A stretch of 64,000 nt of DNA, taken from Syngnathus acus. Taxonomy: Eukaryota > Chordata > Actinopteri > Syngnathiformes > Syngnathidae. The notes beneath the pieces were generated by a model. It was not told the origin of the DNA and made no database searches. It worked only from the letters and a program-made list of their open reading frames with translations. The position numbers were made by a program, and so were the translations under genes. Location of the stretch: positions 6,297,412-6,361,411 of the forward strand of contig NC_051102.1 in NCBI RefSeq assembly GCF_901709675.1, in the 5' to 3' direction. Below, in pieces: positions 46,578 to 58,213 of the stretch (position 1 is its first letter; each line of letters starts with the position of its first letter).

Positions 46578-49500
46578 CACAGTACAGTATTGCCACACTA
46601 CTGTAGCTGGAAATGTTCTGGACGGGTTTCAGACATCCCAGTTTTGCCTCACACGTTTGAATATCTGTTGACAATTGCACTTGCAGTCATTTGCATCTAC
46701 ATATTTCTGGCCTCCACTATTTCTGAGAAGTCTGTTTTGGAAATGTGACTAATAGGCTACCAAATCAGCCAAGCTGGCTTCACTGTCATCCTATGAATGT
46801 CTGATCCAATCAAAATATCAACTGTGGGAGCTGGAGTGAAGATTCATTCATTTAGAGGTGGCTGGAATGACGGAGAGCCAAGTCCAAAGTGATGGTTACG
46901 TTTGTCATCGGAATTTAGGACGTTTTTGAATTTATACGAGTCAGATGTTGAAACCAGAACAATCTACATAATGCAAGCGTTTCTCATATCCTAATAAATC
47001 TGCTGCTGCTGTGAATGGAGCGTCTCGGTGACGCTAAACCAACCTCAGGCATACCGGAGGAGGGAGGAGGGAGGAGGGGGACGTTGCTAAGCCTACTTTC
47101 TGAAGAATCGCAGCAGAGATGAATCGAGCTATAGACGGAGGCGATGGTTTTAAAGCTACTCAATGCTTACGGAGGGAATGCTCGGAAAGGCTTGATTCAA
47201 AGCCTTTGCAAATGGATACAAGCAAAAGAAGCAGAAAAAAAAATTCTTAGGGACTGAGTGGTTCTTTCGATCCTTGAGTAAAATGTCAATGTCCAAAGCA
47301 TTATGCGTTGGGTTGTGGTGATGGCGTTCTTCTTCAGGTGTAGTGGAAGAAATCTGTAGAAGAAAAAAAAAAATCACAGCCAGAGAAATATCCCAGTGCA
47401 GAGCAGGAAAGTCCCAGTCATGTTTTGGGAGGAGAAGGAGGGATTTTCTTTTGTTTTTAGGAATCCTGGGTCACCCCTTCCATATTTTTTTTAAAAACTC
47501 CAACCAGTTTGAATGACATCCCACCACGACGACACAACGAGCACACGGAACACGTGTCTACTACCACACAACCACATTCCAGCCTAATACTGTGAACCGG
47601 AGAAGAAGGAGGATGCCAAAAGGCCCAGAGGGAGAAAGATGGCAAAGAGGGAGAAGACAGAGAAGGAAGTTAACAACAAAACTCACCCTTAACTATTCTT
47701 ATATTGATGTGCACATAATAACACCATCGCAGATCACTACGGACATTCCTGATGTCTTCTAAACCTAATTTCCACTGGGGAAGATGGACGAATGGAAACA
47801 CAAGTGGCGTGATTAAGGGAGAGGATACAATTACGATTTGGAAGGGGGGTGCATGGGGGGGTCTGTTCTTAACACAGGGAGTCAATACGACAAAATAAAA
47901 TTGATCTGTCAGTTACTTTAATCATTTCTAAGCTAAAATCAAATTGAAATGCCGAAATAAAATGTCATTAAATGAACTGATCTGTTTAAATATGAAACAA
48001 ACTCAGACATGGGCAATTGAAATTATTTTTGGTTAGCTCATGACAGAAATGCCCTTTAGAATCTGAACAAAATATGTGCTAAGTTATTAAAATTTCCACA
48101 CTGAGGGAGCTTAAGTATGTGTTGAGAACAGAACAGGCCCACACGGAGAAACGGGTTACAGATGACGAAAGACGAGGAACTCAAAACTGGATGACGAACA
48201 ACGGAAAGAAACAACAGATCAGCTCCGAGAGAAGCTACTGACAAAAAAAAAACACAGTACCACTTTCTACTGCACAATGCAGATGTTGTGGGTAGGGTTA
48301 ACGTGACTTCATTTACATTTGTTTCTGTGGTCTCCAGCCAGGGACCCCTCCCAAAAGGAGGACCCAGTGGGGTGTATGGGGAAGGTTGGGCAAGTGGGGG
48401 GAGTAGGGGGTGCACTGGGCTAGGGGAGGCAGAGACATTTGCACGCCGACCATCGCAGAGACAGAGAAAGAGCAGGCACGCTTTTTTTTTTTGGTGTGTA
48501 CCGAGTGGACATCAAAAGTCCACACAGCTGCCATTCAAATGCCAAGTTTGTGCGTTATGAAAAAAATATGTATGATCGCTAGACCAAGCGCAAATTCATT
48601 ATTTATCTGACCTATAATCTGTATTTCATTGAAGGAAAAAAATGGTTGCAAAAGTGTGCACACCCCCATGTAACTTGGTTGTCTGTGGACAGAATCATCC
48701 AATCACATTCAAATTTCGGTTAAATGGGAGTCTGCACACACGTCGGCGGTACGTGTTGACGGTTGGACTCGGCACCACAAGCTTGTTCATTTTTGCACTA
48801 ATGAAAATCTCTTTGCTGCACGGGCTTTAAGATACTCCATAAAAGCAAAGCTTAGTTTCTTCATTCATAAATATATAACAACTTTCGCCCAGGGAATGAA
48901 TTATTGCTGGAATGTTCTAGCCGATAGCCACTTTCGTAATTTGCCTTTTCCTGAGAGAACATCGACTGTCCGTGTACTGCAAGATGTAGGTTACTCATTT
49001 TTGGATGTGTGAGGATGATTGCGCACGTGTCAGCGTGTTGTCTGCGGCGTGTCCTCTGTCTGCCTCTGAGTAGGTGCCAACCATCCAGGCTGCCCCCCCC
49101 TGGCAGCGTTTGGAAGGTCAGCTGTCCACCAACGCAGCAGAGAGCTGAGGGACAAAAGAGCAGCGCTCATCTGCCCATTGCAGCTCAGCGTTTGCCTTTT
49201 AATGCTGCAAAGAGGAGGAAGATGACTGCTTCCATCCTTTATACTTGACCCCCCCATACTCGCTTTTGGCAAACAAGCCTGCTCTCTGTTGCGTTGGTTC
49301 TTTTGGTTGCCATGGTGCTCTGTGTCCAGCGGGTTTGTCTTTGAACCAAACTACATGGACACAAAACACCATGGCAACCCTTGGCCGGCGTGCTCGTGCC
49401 AAACTCACACAGCTAATGTCGCAAATAACCCAATAAAGACCAAATCTTTTTCCTCATTCCAAAGCTTCAATAAGTGATCTGTAAATATTTATATACATTT

Positions 49501-49949
49501 TGTCGAGTAAATTATAATTGGTGACATCACTGAAGGATTTAACCATTGTCTCAGTCTGCCATGCATGCTTCTTAAGAACATGTACTTAATATCAAGAAAA
49601 TTATTAAAAAAAATTTTTTAAATGACCCAACTGCAAAACAGCAGTCATGAGAAATTTAAATTAACATGACTTTTTTTTCCCCCAATCCCCTATTAATGAA
49701 AGCAGAGAGAAAGCCACTCTTCCATGAATTGATATAAAGCGTGAAAGATTTCCATCACTTTTTGTATTTTCTTCCTGTATAATTTGAAACATGACTTTTT
49801 ACAGATTGAATCCTGGCTCCTGTTTTAAAATAGAAGCCATTGACAGCAATCATGGTGCGATTCAGTGGCTGTGTGTGTTTACGTGTGTCAAACACGTTTT
49901 TTTTGAGACGTGCTCATGCCTCCCCCGAGGGACCCCTGGCTGCGTTGTT

Positions 49950-50519
49950 TCATATCATTTTCATATTAAACTTCCGGGTCCCTCCGGAAGAGCTCCCCGT
50001 AGCGGGCTCGGATTTACGGAAGGAGTACTCCACTGTGAAGTTGTTCTTGCGTTGGCCACGTCCTCGGCTCCACACGAACAAGAGCAGGAAACAGAAGAGG
50101 ACCACCCCCAGAAAAGTGATGCAACCCATTGCCGTGGAGACCAAGATGGTGGTCAAGTCGAAGGTAAATTTCAGGAACACCCGAGTGCTATTCAGGTTTG
50201 TATCATTGAAGAACTCGCCGCTGTAGAGCGAGCGATTGAGAAAAAAGGCTGAGGCTGCATCCATTGGCTGGCTGCGAACTGTGAGCGTAGCAAAGTAAGT
50301 GTCATTGCCTCCGGCATTACTGGCGATGCAGATATACGTTCCGCTGTCAGTAAGCTGGGCGTAACGGATCTCCAAGGTGCCACTTGGGAGAACGGTGACG
50401 CGGCCCGAGCTCTTAGCTGTGATCCGTCGACGCTGTGGGGATATCCAGATGATAGCCGGCGTCGGTTCTCCTTCGGCACGGCAAAGGAAATTCACCGGCT
50501 GGCCCTCTCGAGCTGTCAC
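49950..50519 (-). CDS. lingo3: lingo3 coding exon 3
   Basis: Residues 434-622: Ig domain starting VTAREGQPVNF, stalk with N-glycosylation sites (NDT, NST), membrane helix and cytoplasmic tail. The acceptor CTTCCAG is at 50521-50520; the TGA is at 49952-49950. Confidence 0.92.
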   Translation of the reverse strand: MTAREGQPVNFLCRAEGEPTPAIIWISPQRRRITAKSSGRVTVLPSGTLEIRYAQLTDSGTYICIASNAGGNDTYFATLTVRSQPMDAASAFFLNRSLYSGEFFNDTNLNSTRVFLKFTFDLTTILVSTAMGCITFLGVVLFCFLLLFVWSRGRGQRKNNFTVEYSFRKSEPATGSSSGGTRKFNMKMI

Positions 50520-52008
50520 CTGGAAGAAGCGGCAAACAAAAGTGTAAAAGTAGTGCTTTGGCGCCATTTCCTAGCCTAAATAAATATCCATCCAATTACC
50601 TGCTGAAGCTTGCGGTTGCGTATTTTAGGTTTCTGGCATGTAAAATGATCAAAGAGTGCAGAATCGGTGAAGCTACTCAGGATGACCCCTTGCACCTCCA
50701 CGGGCCCTGCACACACCGGTACTCTGCCGTCAAAGTTGAGGGTCTTGCGCCTTTGCAGGATCCACAACAGACGGCAGTCACATACGAGAGGGTTCCCGTC
50801 CACTCTGATAGTCTCCAGACTGTTCACAGAGTGGAAGGAACCCTCTTCCAAAGTCTGAAGGTCATTTGAGGAGAAGTTCAGGACCCGGAGCTGACGGAGA
50901 CCTCCGAGAGCATGGGGCTCCACTGTCACCAACCCTGTGCTGACCATGATGAGCTCCTTCAACCTCAGCAAATCTCTGAAGGCCCAAGGCTCCAGTGCTG
51001 TGATGGGGTTGTAAGAAAGGTTGAGGTGGGTTAGATGCACCATGTTTTTGAAGGAGCCAGATGGGACGGACGTGATGTTGGTGTTGGTAATGGAGAGCCA
51101 GTGGAGATCCAGACCCTGGAAACTAAGAGGTGAGATGTACTCCAGGTATGGCCAGTGGTTGATGTCCAGAGCTCGCAAATTTGAAAGCTTGCGGAAATTC
51201 TGGTCTTCCAGAGCCATGATGCTGAGGTGATGGAGGCGGAGGGTGACCAGGCTGCGGAGATAGGACAACGTCTGGCCTGAGATGGATGTCAGGTTGCAGC
51301 GGGCTATGGTGAGATCTTCCAGTCCCAGTAGCCCTGAGAATGCCTGAAAATTTGGTAAACAGAGGATTGAATGGTTACTGTGATGTTCCTTCAAAACAGC
51401 TTAGACTTATCATGATGTCATGCAATCATTCGCATCGTAACGCTGAAGACTACCTTGTGGGAAATATAAACCAGTTCATTGTCTCCCACTTCCAGGTGTT
51501 TCAAACTCTTAAGATCTTGGAAGGTGTAGTCCAACAGAATCACAATCTTGTTCTCGCTCAGGTCCAGGCTGGTCAGATTGCCAAGTTTGGCAAAGGCCCC
51601 CATGGGCACTAACTTCAATTGGTTGCTCCTCAACTTCAACACTTTCAGATTGGGCAGACTCGCAAAGGAATTGGGTTCTAATGTGGCGATGAGGTTTTCG
51701 CTAAGATCCACTTCCTCCAGCCGGGGGTACGGTGCTAGATCGCCCGCTTGCACCCATCGGAGTCGGTTCCTGCTGAGATCCAGGAGCTGTGTCTCGGTGG
51801 GGATTCCTTCGGGGATGTTGGTGAGCCGCCGCCGCTGACACGACACCGACCTCAGCTGAGCCGAGCACTCGCAACGCGGCGGACAGGCCTGGCTACTTCC
51901 CGGCAGCGTCAAAGTTAAGACGGCAACCAGAGAAGCAGCCAGGACTGCCCGCCACTTTTTCGGCCGTGGCACTAAGGCACGCCCACCAGGGCCAGGTGAG
52001 CCAATCAT
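49950..52008 (-). CDS. lingo3: Leucine-rich repeat and Ig domain protein 3 (LINGO3)
   Basis: Type I membrane protein of the LINGO family, neuronal LRR-Ig receptors related to the Nogo/p75 co-receptor LINGO1. Three coding exons, 52008-51454, 51343-50600 and 50519-49950, give 622 residues with all junctions at codon boundaries. Seen in order: hydrophobic signal peptide (about 18-42); LRRNT CPPRCECSAQLRSVSC; about a dozen LRRs with DLSENKIVILLDYTFQDL; LRRCT with NPLVCDCRLLWILQRRKTL; an I-set Ig domain (about 434-520) with FLCRAEGEPTP and DSGTYICIASNAGGNDTYF; a membrane helix (LTTILVSTAMGCITFLGVVL); and a short tail with EYSFRK and the end KFNMKMI. These match LINGO3 more closely than LINGO1, 2 or 4, and it is on 19p13.3 in human. 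LINGO coding regions are normally a single exon; here two introns of 110 and 80 bp interrupt it. Confidence 0.93.
50600..51343 (-). CDS. lingo3: lingo3 coding exon 2
   Basis: Residues 186-433: the remaining LRRs from AFSGLLGLEDLTI and the cysteine-rich LRRCT cap, ending RKLQQ. The acceptor TTTTCAG (AG at 51345-51344) and donor GTAATT at 50599 define it. The exon ends exactly at the LRR/Ig domain border. Confidence 0.9.
51454..52008 (-). CDS. lingo3: lingo3 coding exon 1
   Basis: Residues 1-185: signal peptide, LRRNT and the first LRRs, ending VYISHK before donor GTAGTC at 51453. The ATG at 52008 is preceded by a 5' UTR part and an acceptor CTCACAG (AG at 52059-52058), so at least one non-coding exon lies further upstream. 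Confidence 0.9.
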
Positions 52009-53190
52009 GGCCCTGGTTCTGGGATTCCTCCCCTATTGCAGGCAGGGTCACTTGCACCTGTGAGATAAACAGAAGACAGGAAGAGGGAGTCAAATATGTC
52101 AAGCGTGAGTAAAAATACTCTCAAGGTTGTGGAAATTAAAGATGAAGCCTATCGCCTGCTATCTTGAAGGCTCATAAAAATTACATCCACTCTGCCATAA
52201 ATTATCCATGCTTCCAGTGGCTTAAGTAATATCATACCGAAAGCCGGAGAGATTTGCGGCATATCATGACACGGTTTAAAAATACTACTGACAAGCTCCC
52301 GTCGGGTACGCCGATCCGTTTAAGATATTTAAGATAATTTGTCATTTGACTAATTCATCTATGGTTTTGGATGGGGGAACTGGGACACGAGGAGCTTCTT
52401 GCAAGTCACATTATTTATGCATGTACGCATGCGTCTCCTTGTTGCACTGAGACTGTTCCATTTGAACAAAGGAATTTATCATCGCAGTGCATAAACAAAG
52501 ACACGAAAGAAAAGTATTTGGCGTCACAAACTCAAGTCATATTGGGCTATTTGGTCAGGTGTGTGATGAGGCGCGAGTGCGTAGGATGAAGAAGCCTTTT
52601 TGCCGGTCACAGATTGGAAATCATTTTCTTTCTCCTTGCACACAGATGAGATGAATCATTTGTGCTTGAACGTTCCTTTGAGCAACCAGTCATTCCTCCC
52701 ACGCTCGAGTTTTCGACATGGACACTTTCGGCCATCAGATCTTGAGCGACTCAGCGTCGTTCCACTTGCGAAGGAAAAAGAAATGTTTTGAAAAGATGGA
52801 CTTTTTGAAGATGAAGACAAATCCACCACAAGGTTTCTCTGAGAGTAATTTCATGAGAGAGGGCTTGTGTGCAAGTCACAGGAATTATATGCAGCCAAAA
52901 TGTAATAACAGAGACCCACCTCTCAGCCAGCGCAGGCAAAGAGCAATAATCCACAAATCTTGTGCTATTTACTCAATCACATTACAAGTGAACGGCCGAC
53001 AACTGCGAGCAAGGGGCTAAGGTTCTCGAGATGATTAAATAACAGCAGCAAAAAGCAAAAACAGCAATTGTTTGCTCCACTTTCTGCTCTGTACTTGGAA
53101 CATTTTCTAGTAAACAGCTCGTTCTTAATTCGATTCTCAGTATAGAGGTGAGAACATCTAAGTTTGTGGGAATTTGAGCCTTCGGTTATC

Positions 53191-53316
53191 ACAGGGGTTG
53201 TCAACCTGTGGCCCGTGGCCCTCTTGTGGTCCGTGACAGTATTGCAGGTGGTCTGCAAAATTGGAAATGGAAAATAATTGTAAGATTTTTAAGAAGAAAA
53301 GATTTATTTAGACTTG

Positions 53317-53320
<4 letters not shown>
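53191..53320 (+). mobile_element. Dispersed repeat, copy A (hAT-like end)
   Basis: It starts CAGGGGTTGTCAACCTGTGG, a hAT-type terminus, and continues TATTGCAGGTGGTCTGCAAA, then GAAATGGAAAAT and TTTAGACTTGATTTAT. Every one of these blocks recurs in the same order, on the other strand, at 63087-63214. An (AT)n tract adjoins its end. Confidence 0.6.
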
Positions 53321-53380
<60 letters not shown>

Positions 53381-53396
53381 TTATTTATATATATTA
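53320..53396 (+). repeat. (AT)n microsatellite
   Basis: About 24 pure AT units followed by interrupted (AT)n/TTTAT, directly abutting dispersed repeat copy A. Confidence 0.9.
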
Positions 53397-56300
53397 TTTA
53401 TTGTGTTTATGGTGGACAATGGTTTTAAATAATGGAAATGAAATGGAAAGCCATGAATCCCGTGGGGTTTGTACAAGCCTGAGGACATAACTGTTCCTCC
53501 ATTTTACAAAAGAAAACAAAACACATATCTTGAAGCCCGGCCCCAAATCTGGCACAATTTTCCATTTTTCGCTGGGAGACAAAACAAAAAGCGGCTATGC
53601 AGACTGCTGCTCAAACTGACCCAGTTCTCAGCGACAACTCAGCCTCGTGCTGTCAGGCGGCAAGCGTTCAACATGATCGTAACAAAAAAACAGCAAACCT
53701 CTGCTTCTGGTTGGAACAGAGCGCACCACCACGGCTCCTAAACAAACATTCAGGCAGTTCTGCATTCAAACGAAATGATGTAATGTTATTGTGTGAATAT
53801 TCCGGCCTTTAAAGCTCTGTGCCGCATGAAAAGCCAAATCGAAACCCCCCGAGCGTTATCCTACCGAAAAATGGCACAGCATGAATGGGTGAGTTGACAT
53901 TGTGAGAGAGAAGGTCCTTACGGCTCAACTCAAGGGCAGATGCTGAACACACATTCCCGTCGTACACAGAGGACACTCGACTGTTTACAAATGTAAGGAG
54001 TAGAATAAAAAAGTCACTATTGTTGTGAGCTGTCCACAACAAAAGATGCTCATCATCTTGCCGAGTCACGTAACCTTCTTCGTCCTTCTCAATGAGTCAC
54101 ATGCCAGCGGGTGTAAACTGATGGAGACTGACATACGGTCAAGTTTGACCTTTAGTTAATCTCAGCTACATATCGAAAGACAAGAAGGGATCTTACGATA
54201 GAGAAAAGTAACAAGAAATTCTCTGTTTCCGTAGTACAAAGTGTTTGTAGATCAAAATATAAGTTTGTGAAACCCTTTGGAGCAATAAAGTAAAGATTTT
54301 CCCTTCAAGCCTCAGCTTCATCGGCCAACAGCAGCCACGCACGGCTATCGTCGCTCATAACATCTCTTTACAGGCAATGAGGCTGTTAAAATTCCCTTCC
54401 AGGAAGCCAATCAATAAAATCTTACCTGAAGTTATACAAGCCCACATGTAGCTTTTTTTTGTTTGTTTTTAACAACAGCTGCTAGTAAGAGCACAGCCTG
54501 CATGTGTCATGAATACAAATACAACAAAATTGTATTTGGTACGGCTTCAGGAATTTACCACGACACAACTGCACACATCATGGAAGCAAAGCACAATCGA
54601 TGGCGTTTATGATGTAACGTTGTGTCTTTGGCTCGTTTGTGCGCAGTGTGCGAGACTCACAGCTCCGTCCTCTGGGGATGCATCAGCCCTCTTGCTTGAT
54701 GGCTGCGTGCACACACAGAGGTTGACGTCTCATCAGTGAGACAGCTTGTGACTTATGCAAAATCTTTTTGCACTGACCCCCCCACCCCCTCCTCCCCCTC
54801 CCATCACCAAGTGGCAATATGCAGCTTGAAGCATCTTTTTAGAATAACGGAGTTGAGTTCATTGCAATCATAGAGCACTTTTATGCGGCATTTCAAAATG
54901 AAAATTATGCAAAAAAAATCCTCATTATGTTCAATTTTATATGTGTGCGGTTGATTGCTTATGTCATTCCTCTTTGCAGATTATTCTATCAAAAGTGTTG
55001 CAGAGAAAAACACATCTTGGATTTTTCCGTGTTTTCTTTTTTTTAAGTGCTCCCACACAGCGCTGGCTTTGCTGGTTTGTTTACTTGTGTGTGTGTGGAG
55101 GCGAGTTGTATTTGTTTGTGCATGCTCCCCGTGGAAATGGAACCACCTACTTGTCAAAACATCATCCTTTCCTTGCAGGTAATGTTATTGGCAACATACT
55201 TGTTTGTTAAAATATAATAATAATGATATATATTTTTGTATATTTATTTTATTGTATTATTAAATATTATAATAATAATGCTCATTTCTTTTAAATAATT
55301 AATATAAAAAAATAAAATAATAATAATGATAAAAAGACCTCCCCCAGATCATTTCAGTGATGTGCATCAAAAATGCTCCACATAAGTCGACACATGAAAA
55401 TGTTTTGACATCTGAGAAGAGTACCCAGCATCAGTCAGTCATTCGCCACAGCAGGAACGTCAGTATTAAAGCGCAAAACAAAACACGACATTATTGAAAG
55501 TGTTGTTTGTTCCCTTCATCGGCGGTGCAGCCAATTTGAATCTAACTTCCCATCTGTTGCTTTGCACCGACAATTCCGGCTATAACGACCCTCATAACAC
55601 ACAATCGACTGACAGAGATGGGGAACGCGCCTGTGCTGTCATGATGCTTAGCTTTTAATGCGACGACAACAATGGACCTTTGATTAGGCAGATGAGGCGT
55701 GAAAGCGGCGGGATGTATACTAAGTACACATATGTTGAAGCCCCCCCCACTTTAACTTTCAGGCCTCTCGTTTTTCCATCGACCGCTCAGATTGCAAATC
55801 TCACGCTATTTCTACCATGTGACATCACAGTTTCCAGATCCTAATGAAGTCACGTGACCTCAAGGTTCAAGGTTCGTAAACCTCCGGGGCATCGGTCTCT
55901 TTGGCTTAATCGGCAGACATTAGTAGCATACCGAGGGGCTAAAAAGGGGAGCAGATTAGTTTACAAAAAGTCACCCGCACATTAACACTAAATTTAGGTC
56001 ACTTTTAATGTCGTGCGTATATTTACTTATGTCACAGACACCTCACGTGAGCTTGACTGCCAAATCTGGACGTGTCAAAAGTCAATCGCAGAAAAGCCGA
56101 AACAATTAGCTGGAAATTTGACAATGAGTGGCGTAAAAATAGATTTGAACCCGCCTTAATGGCTTTGTGTCAAGCTTGGACCTGTTATCCACAACAAGAA
56201 TCTTTTTCTGTCTTCCTCACTTCAACTGTGTTGCGTTTCCATCGCATGACTTCTAATCTGTGTCCGCACCGTAGTTTTGATCAAGAGCCGGCGCCATCGA

Positions 56301-57884
56301 TCACAAGCCGGGCACCGTGCCAACCGCTCGGCACGTTCAATTCTTACAAGTCGTTAGAACTGCTACGTGCACAACTGAAGTCAAATTGTGGCCACGCTCG
56401 CGCAGAAATTGACAAAGAGGACAGATGTCTTGCGGTAAAACGATCCGGCGCAATTGTTTATCTCGGCGTGACACATTAGGGGACAAGTCAAGGCGTTAAA
56501 GCACAATTGGGTGGAATCAAAAGGTAATAAAAAGCCAGATGACTTTATTTATAAATCCAATATTTAATCAAAAGTGACCCTTCAGCAAAGGGATTCTAAA
56601 AACGTTAACACAAGTAGACAGTCATGATTTTGAGTGACATACAATATGACATGCATTAAATTAGTCTCACCCCAGGGATATCATTGGCCTTATTACTGGT
56701 GTGGATGGAGAAGGCTCGTTAATTATGTAGCTCGTGTGTCAGAAAATCTTGGGCGCTGTGAGAAAAGAAAATCTTTTAAACGACTTGAAGGGAGCCTGGT
56801 GAGACGAAGCTCTTTACCGTTGGAGTGATTATTTTATAGGTTTGAGATACGAGCTATTTTGAGCGTGGTCGTGAAATGAAGGCACTTAACTCAAACTAGA
56901 TTCAAATCCCTAACTCCTTCATTTTATTCGATATTTTCATCTTGATCATGTCCGTTGAAAGATTAAAACCGAGATATTTTGGCCTCATTTTTAAAGTCAG
57001 TTGTGGAGCTGGATGATAGATGAGGTGTACTACCGAAAAAGAGCCATCTTGGTTATGATTACGGAGGTTGAGGCGGGTTAGGAATGGAGGCCATTTCCTG
57101 TCTGAAGGCTAATGAGGGTCCTGATAACAAAACGGAGCGGCCGATTGGGGAGTGAAATCACGTTTGGACGTAGATTGAGATGATAGCCAAGGTGCCTCTG
57201 AGGAGAACCCGCCCCCCCCTTCACCCAAAAGGCTACCGCCCCATTTTCGACCTTGTGGAAATGTGGATTTGGAGTCAGAACAAAAAAAATCAATTCAATA
57301 GGTGTGAAAGCAAGACGTCCACGATCCACTGTGAATAAAATGAGTTTGTATAACGGGAAACATTATGCAAATATCAGCCTGTCATCTGATGGAAACCAGA
57401 CAGTATGATGGATGAAACAGGAGGGAAGGAGTCACTAATGATGGACGAAGGTCGGAGCTATTTCGCTGCTTGACAATTTAATGATGCAAATTAAGTCTGA
57501 CTCTTATTCCGAGGCACAGAGAAATCCTGCTGTTGCTCGATAAAGCCGAAGCTTCCAACCGGCATCGTTTTTATGGCTGAATCTTTCATTTAGTGGTCAC
57601 ATGACCAAGATGCATGTGATTTGCAGAAGATAAATGGGAGGGGGAGGGAGGAAGTGCGAAAGCTTTCATGGTCTTTGAAGAGTGACAAAGGAAGAATTTG
57701 TGGCCGCAATTTTCATTTGGCTTTGACCCAAATGAAGAAGACGGCTTTTAAATATCAATGAATAAACTCCAGATGAGAAGAGCTTTTGCAGGTGACGGTG
57801 CGAGCATGAGATGCGCATACATGGCAGGGATGTCATACGCGGGGTAATTGCACTCCTTCACGGATAATCGTGACCCTGTTAGGC

Positions 57885-57945
57885 CGGCTGCTGATTGGCT
57901 GCCCGCTTCTCTGATTCTTCCCACGCAACCAATGGGAGCTGTCAC
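57885..57945 (-). promoter_or_regulatory. Two opposed CCAAT boxes (NF-Y-type)
   Basis: TGATTGGCTG (57892-57901, a CCAAT box on the minus strand) and AACCAATGGG (57927-57936) are about 35 bp apart in a more GC-balanced stretch. NF-Y pairs with this spacing are typical of promoters. A distal lingo3 promoter, about 6 kb upstream on the minus strand, is a possibility. Confidence 0.3.
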
Positions 57946-58125
57946 TAACCGCTTCAGATATGGGCATGAAGAGACAGGCTGACAAGAAAGGAAAGAAGCA
58001 ACCGGAGGTAAGGGTGGAAAAAGAAGAAAAAGAAAAATGGAAGGATGACAACCATGTGTGGGGGGGATGACAAGGAAAGATGTGGATTTGTATTGAGGAA
58101 ACAAAGGCCTCAGCTCTGTATTATC

Positions 58126-58213
58126 AATTTAATTTAATTTAATTTAATTTAATTTAATTTAATTTAATTTAATTTAATTTAATTTAATTTAATTTAATTT
58201 AATTTAATTTAAT
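58126..58213 (+). repeat. (AATTT)n pentanucleotide repeat
   Basis: About 17 perfect tandem copies of AATTT. Confidence 0.95.

Larger units (their letters stand above)
41803..49949. other. Intergenic DNA between onecut3 and lingo3
   Basis: No gene is supported. Seen: poly-A and poly-T tracts, (CA)n near 44564-44584, a G run at about 44850-44861, (AAAT)n near 45765-45785, CTCF-like motifs at 45129-45142 and 46564-46577, and three ATCAAT cores at 46037-46084. The part next to 49950 must include the lingo3 3' UTR, but its end was not found. Confidence 0.5.

Noticed and set aside
49791-50252. Plus-strand frames of 128-153 residues over the lingo3 3' end
   Set aside because: Antisense shadows of the lingo3 Ig and membrane exon.
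55200-55340. AT-rich segment considered as an origin or matrix attachment site
   Set aside because: Low complexity alone is not evidence; no specific motif or arrangement was seen.
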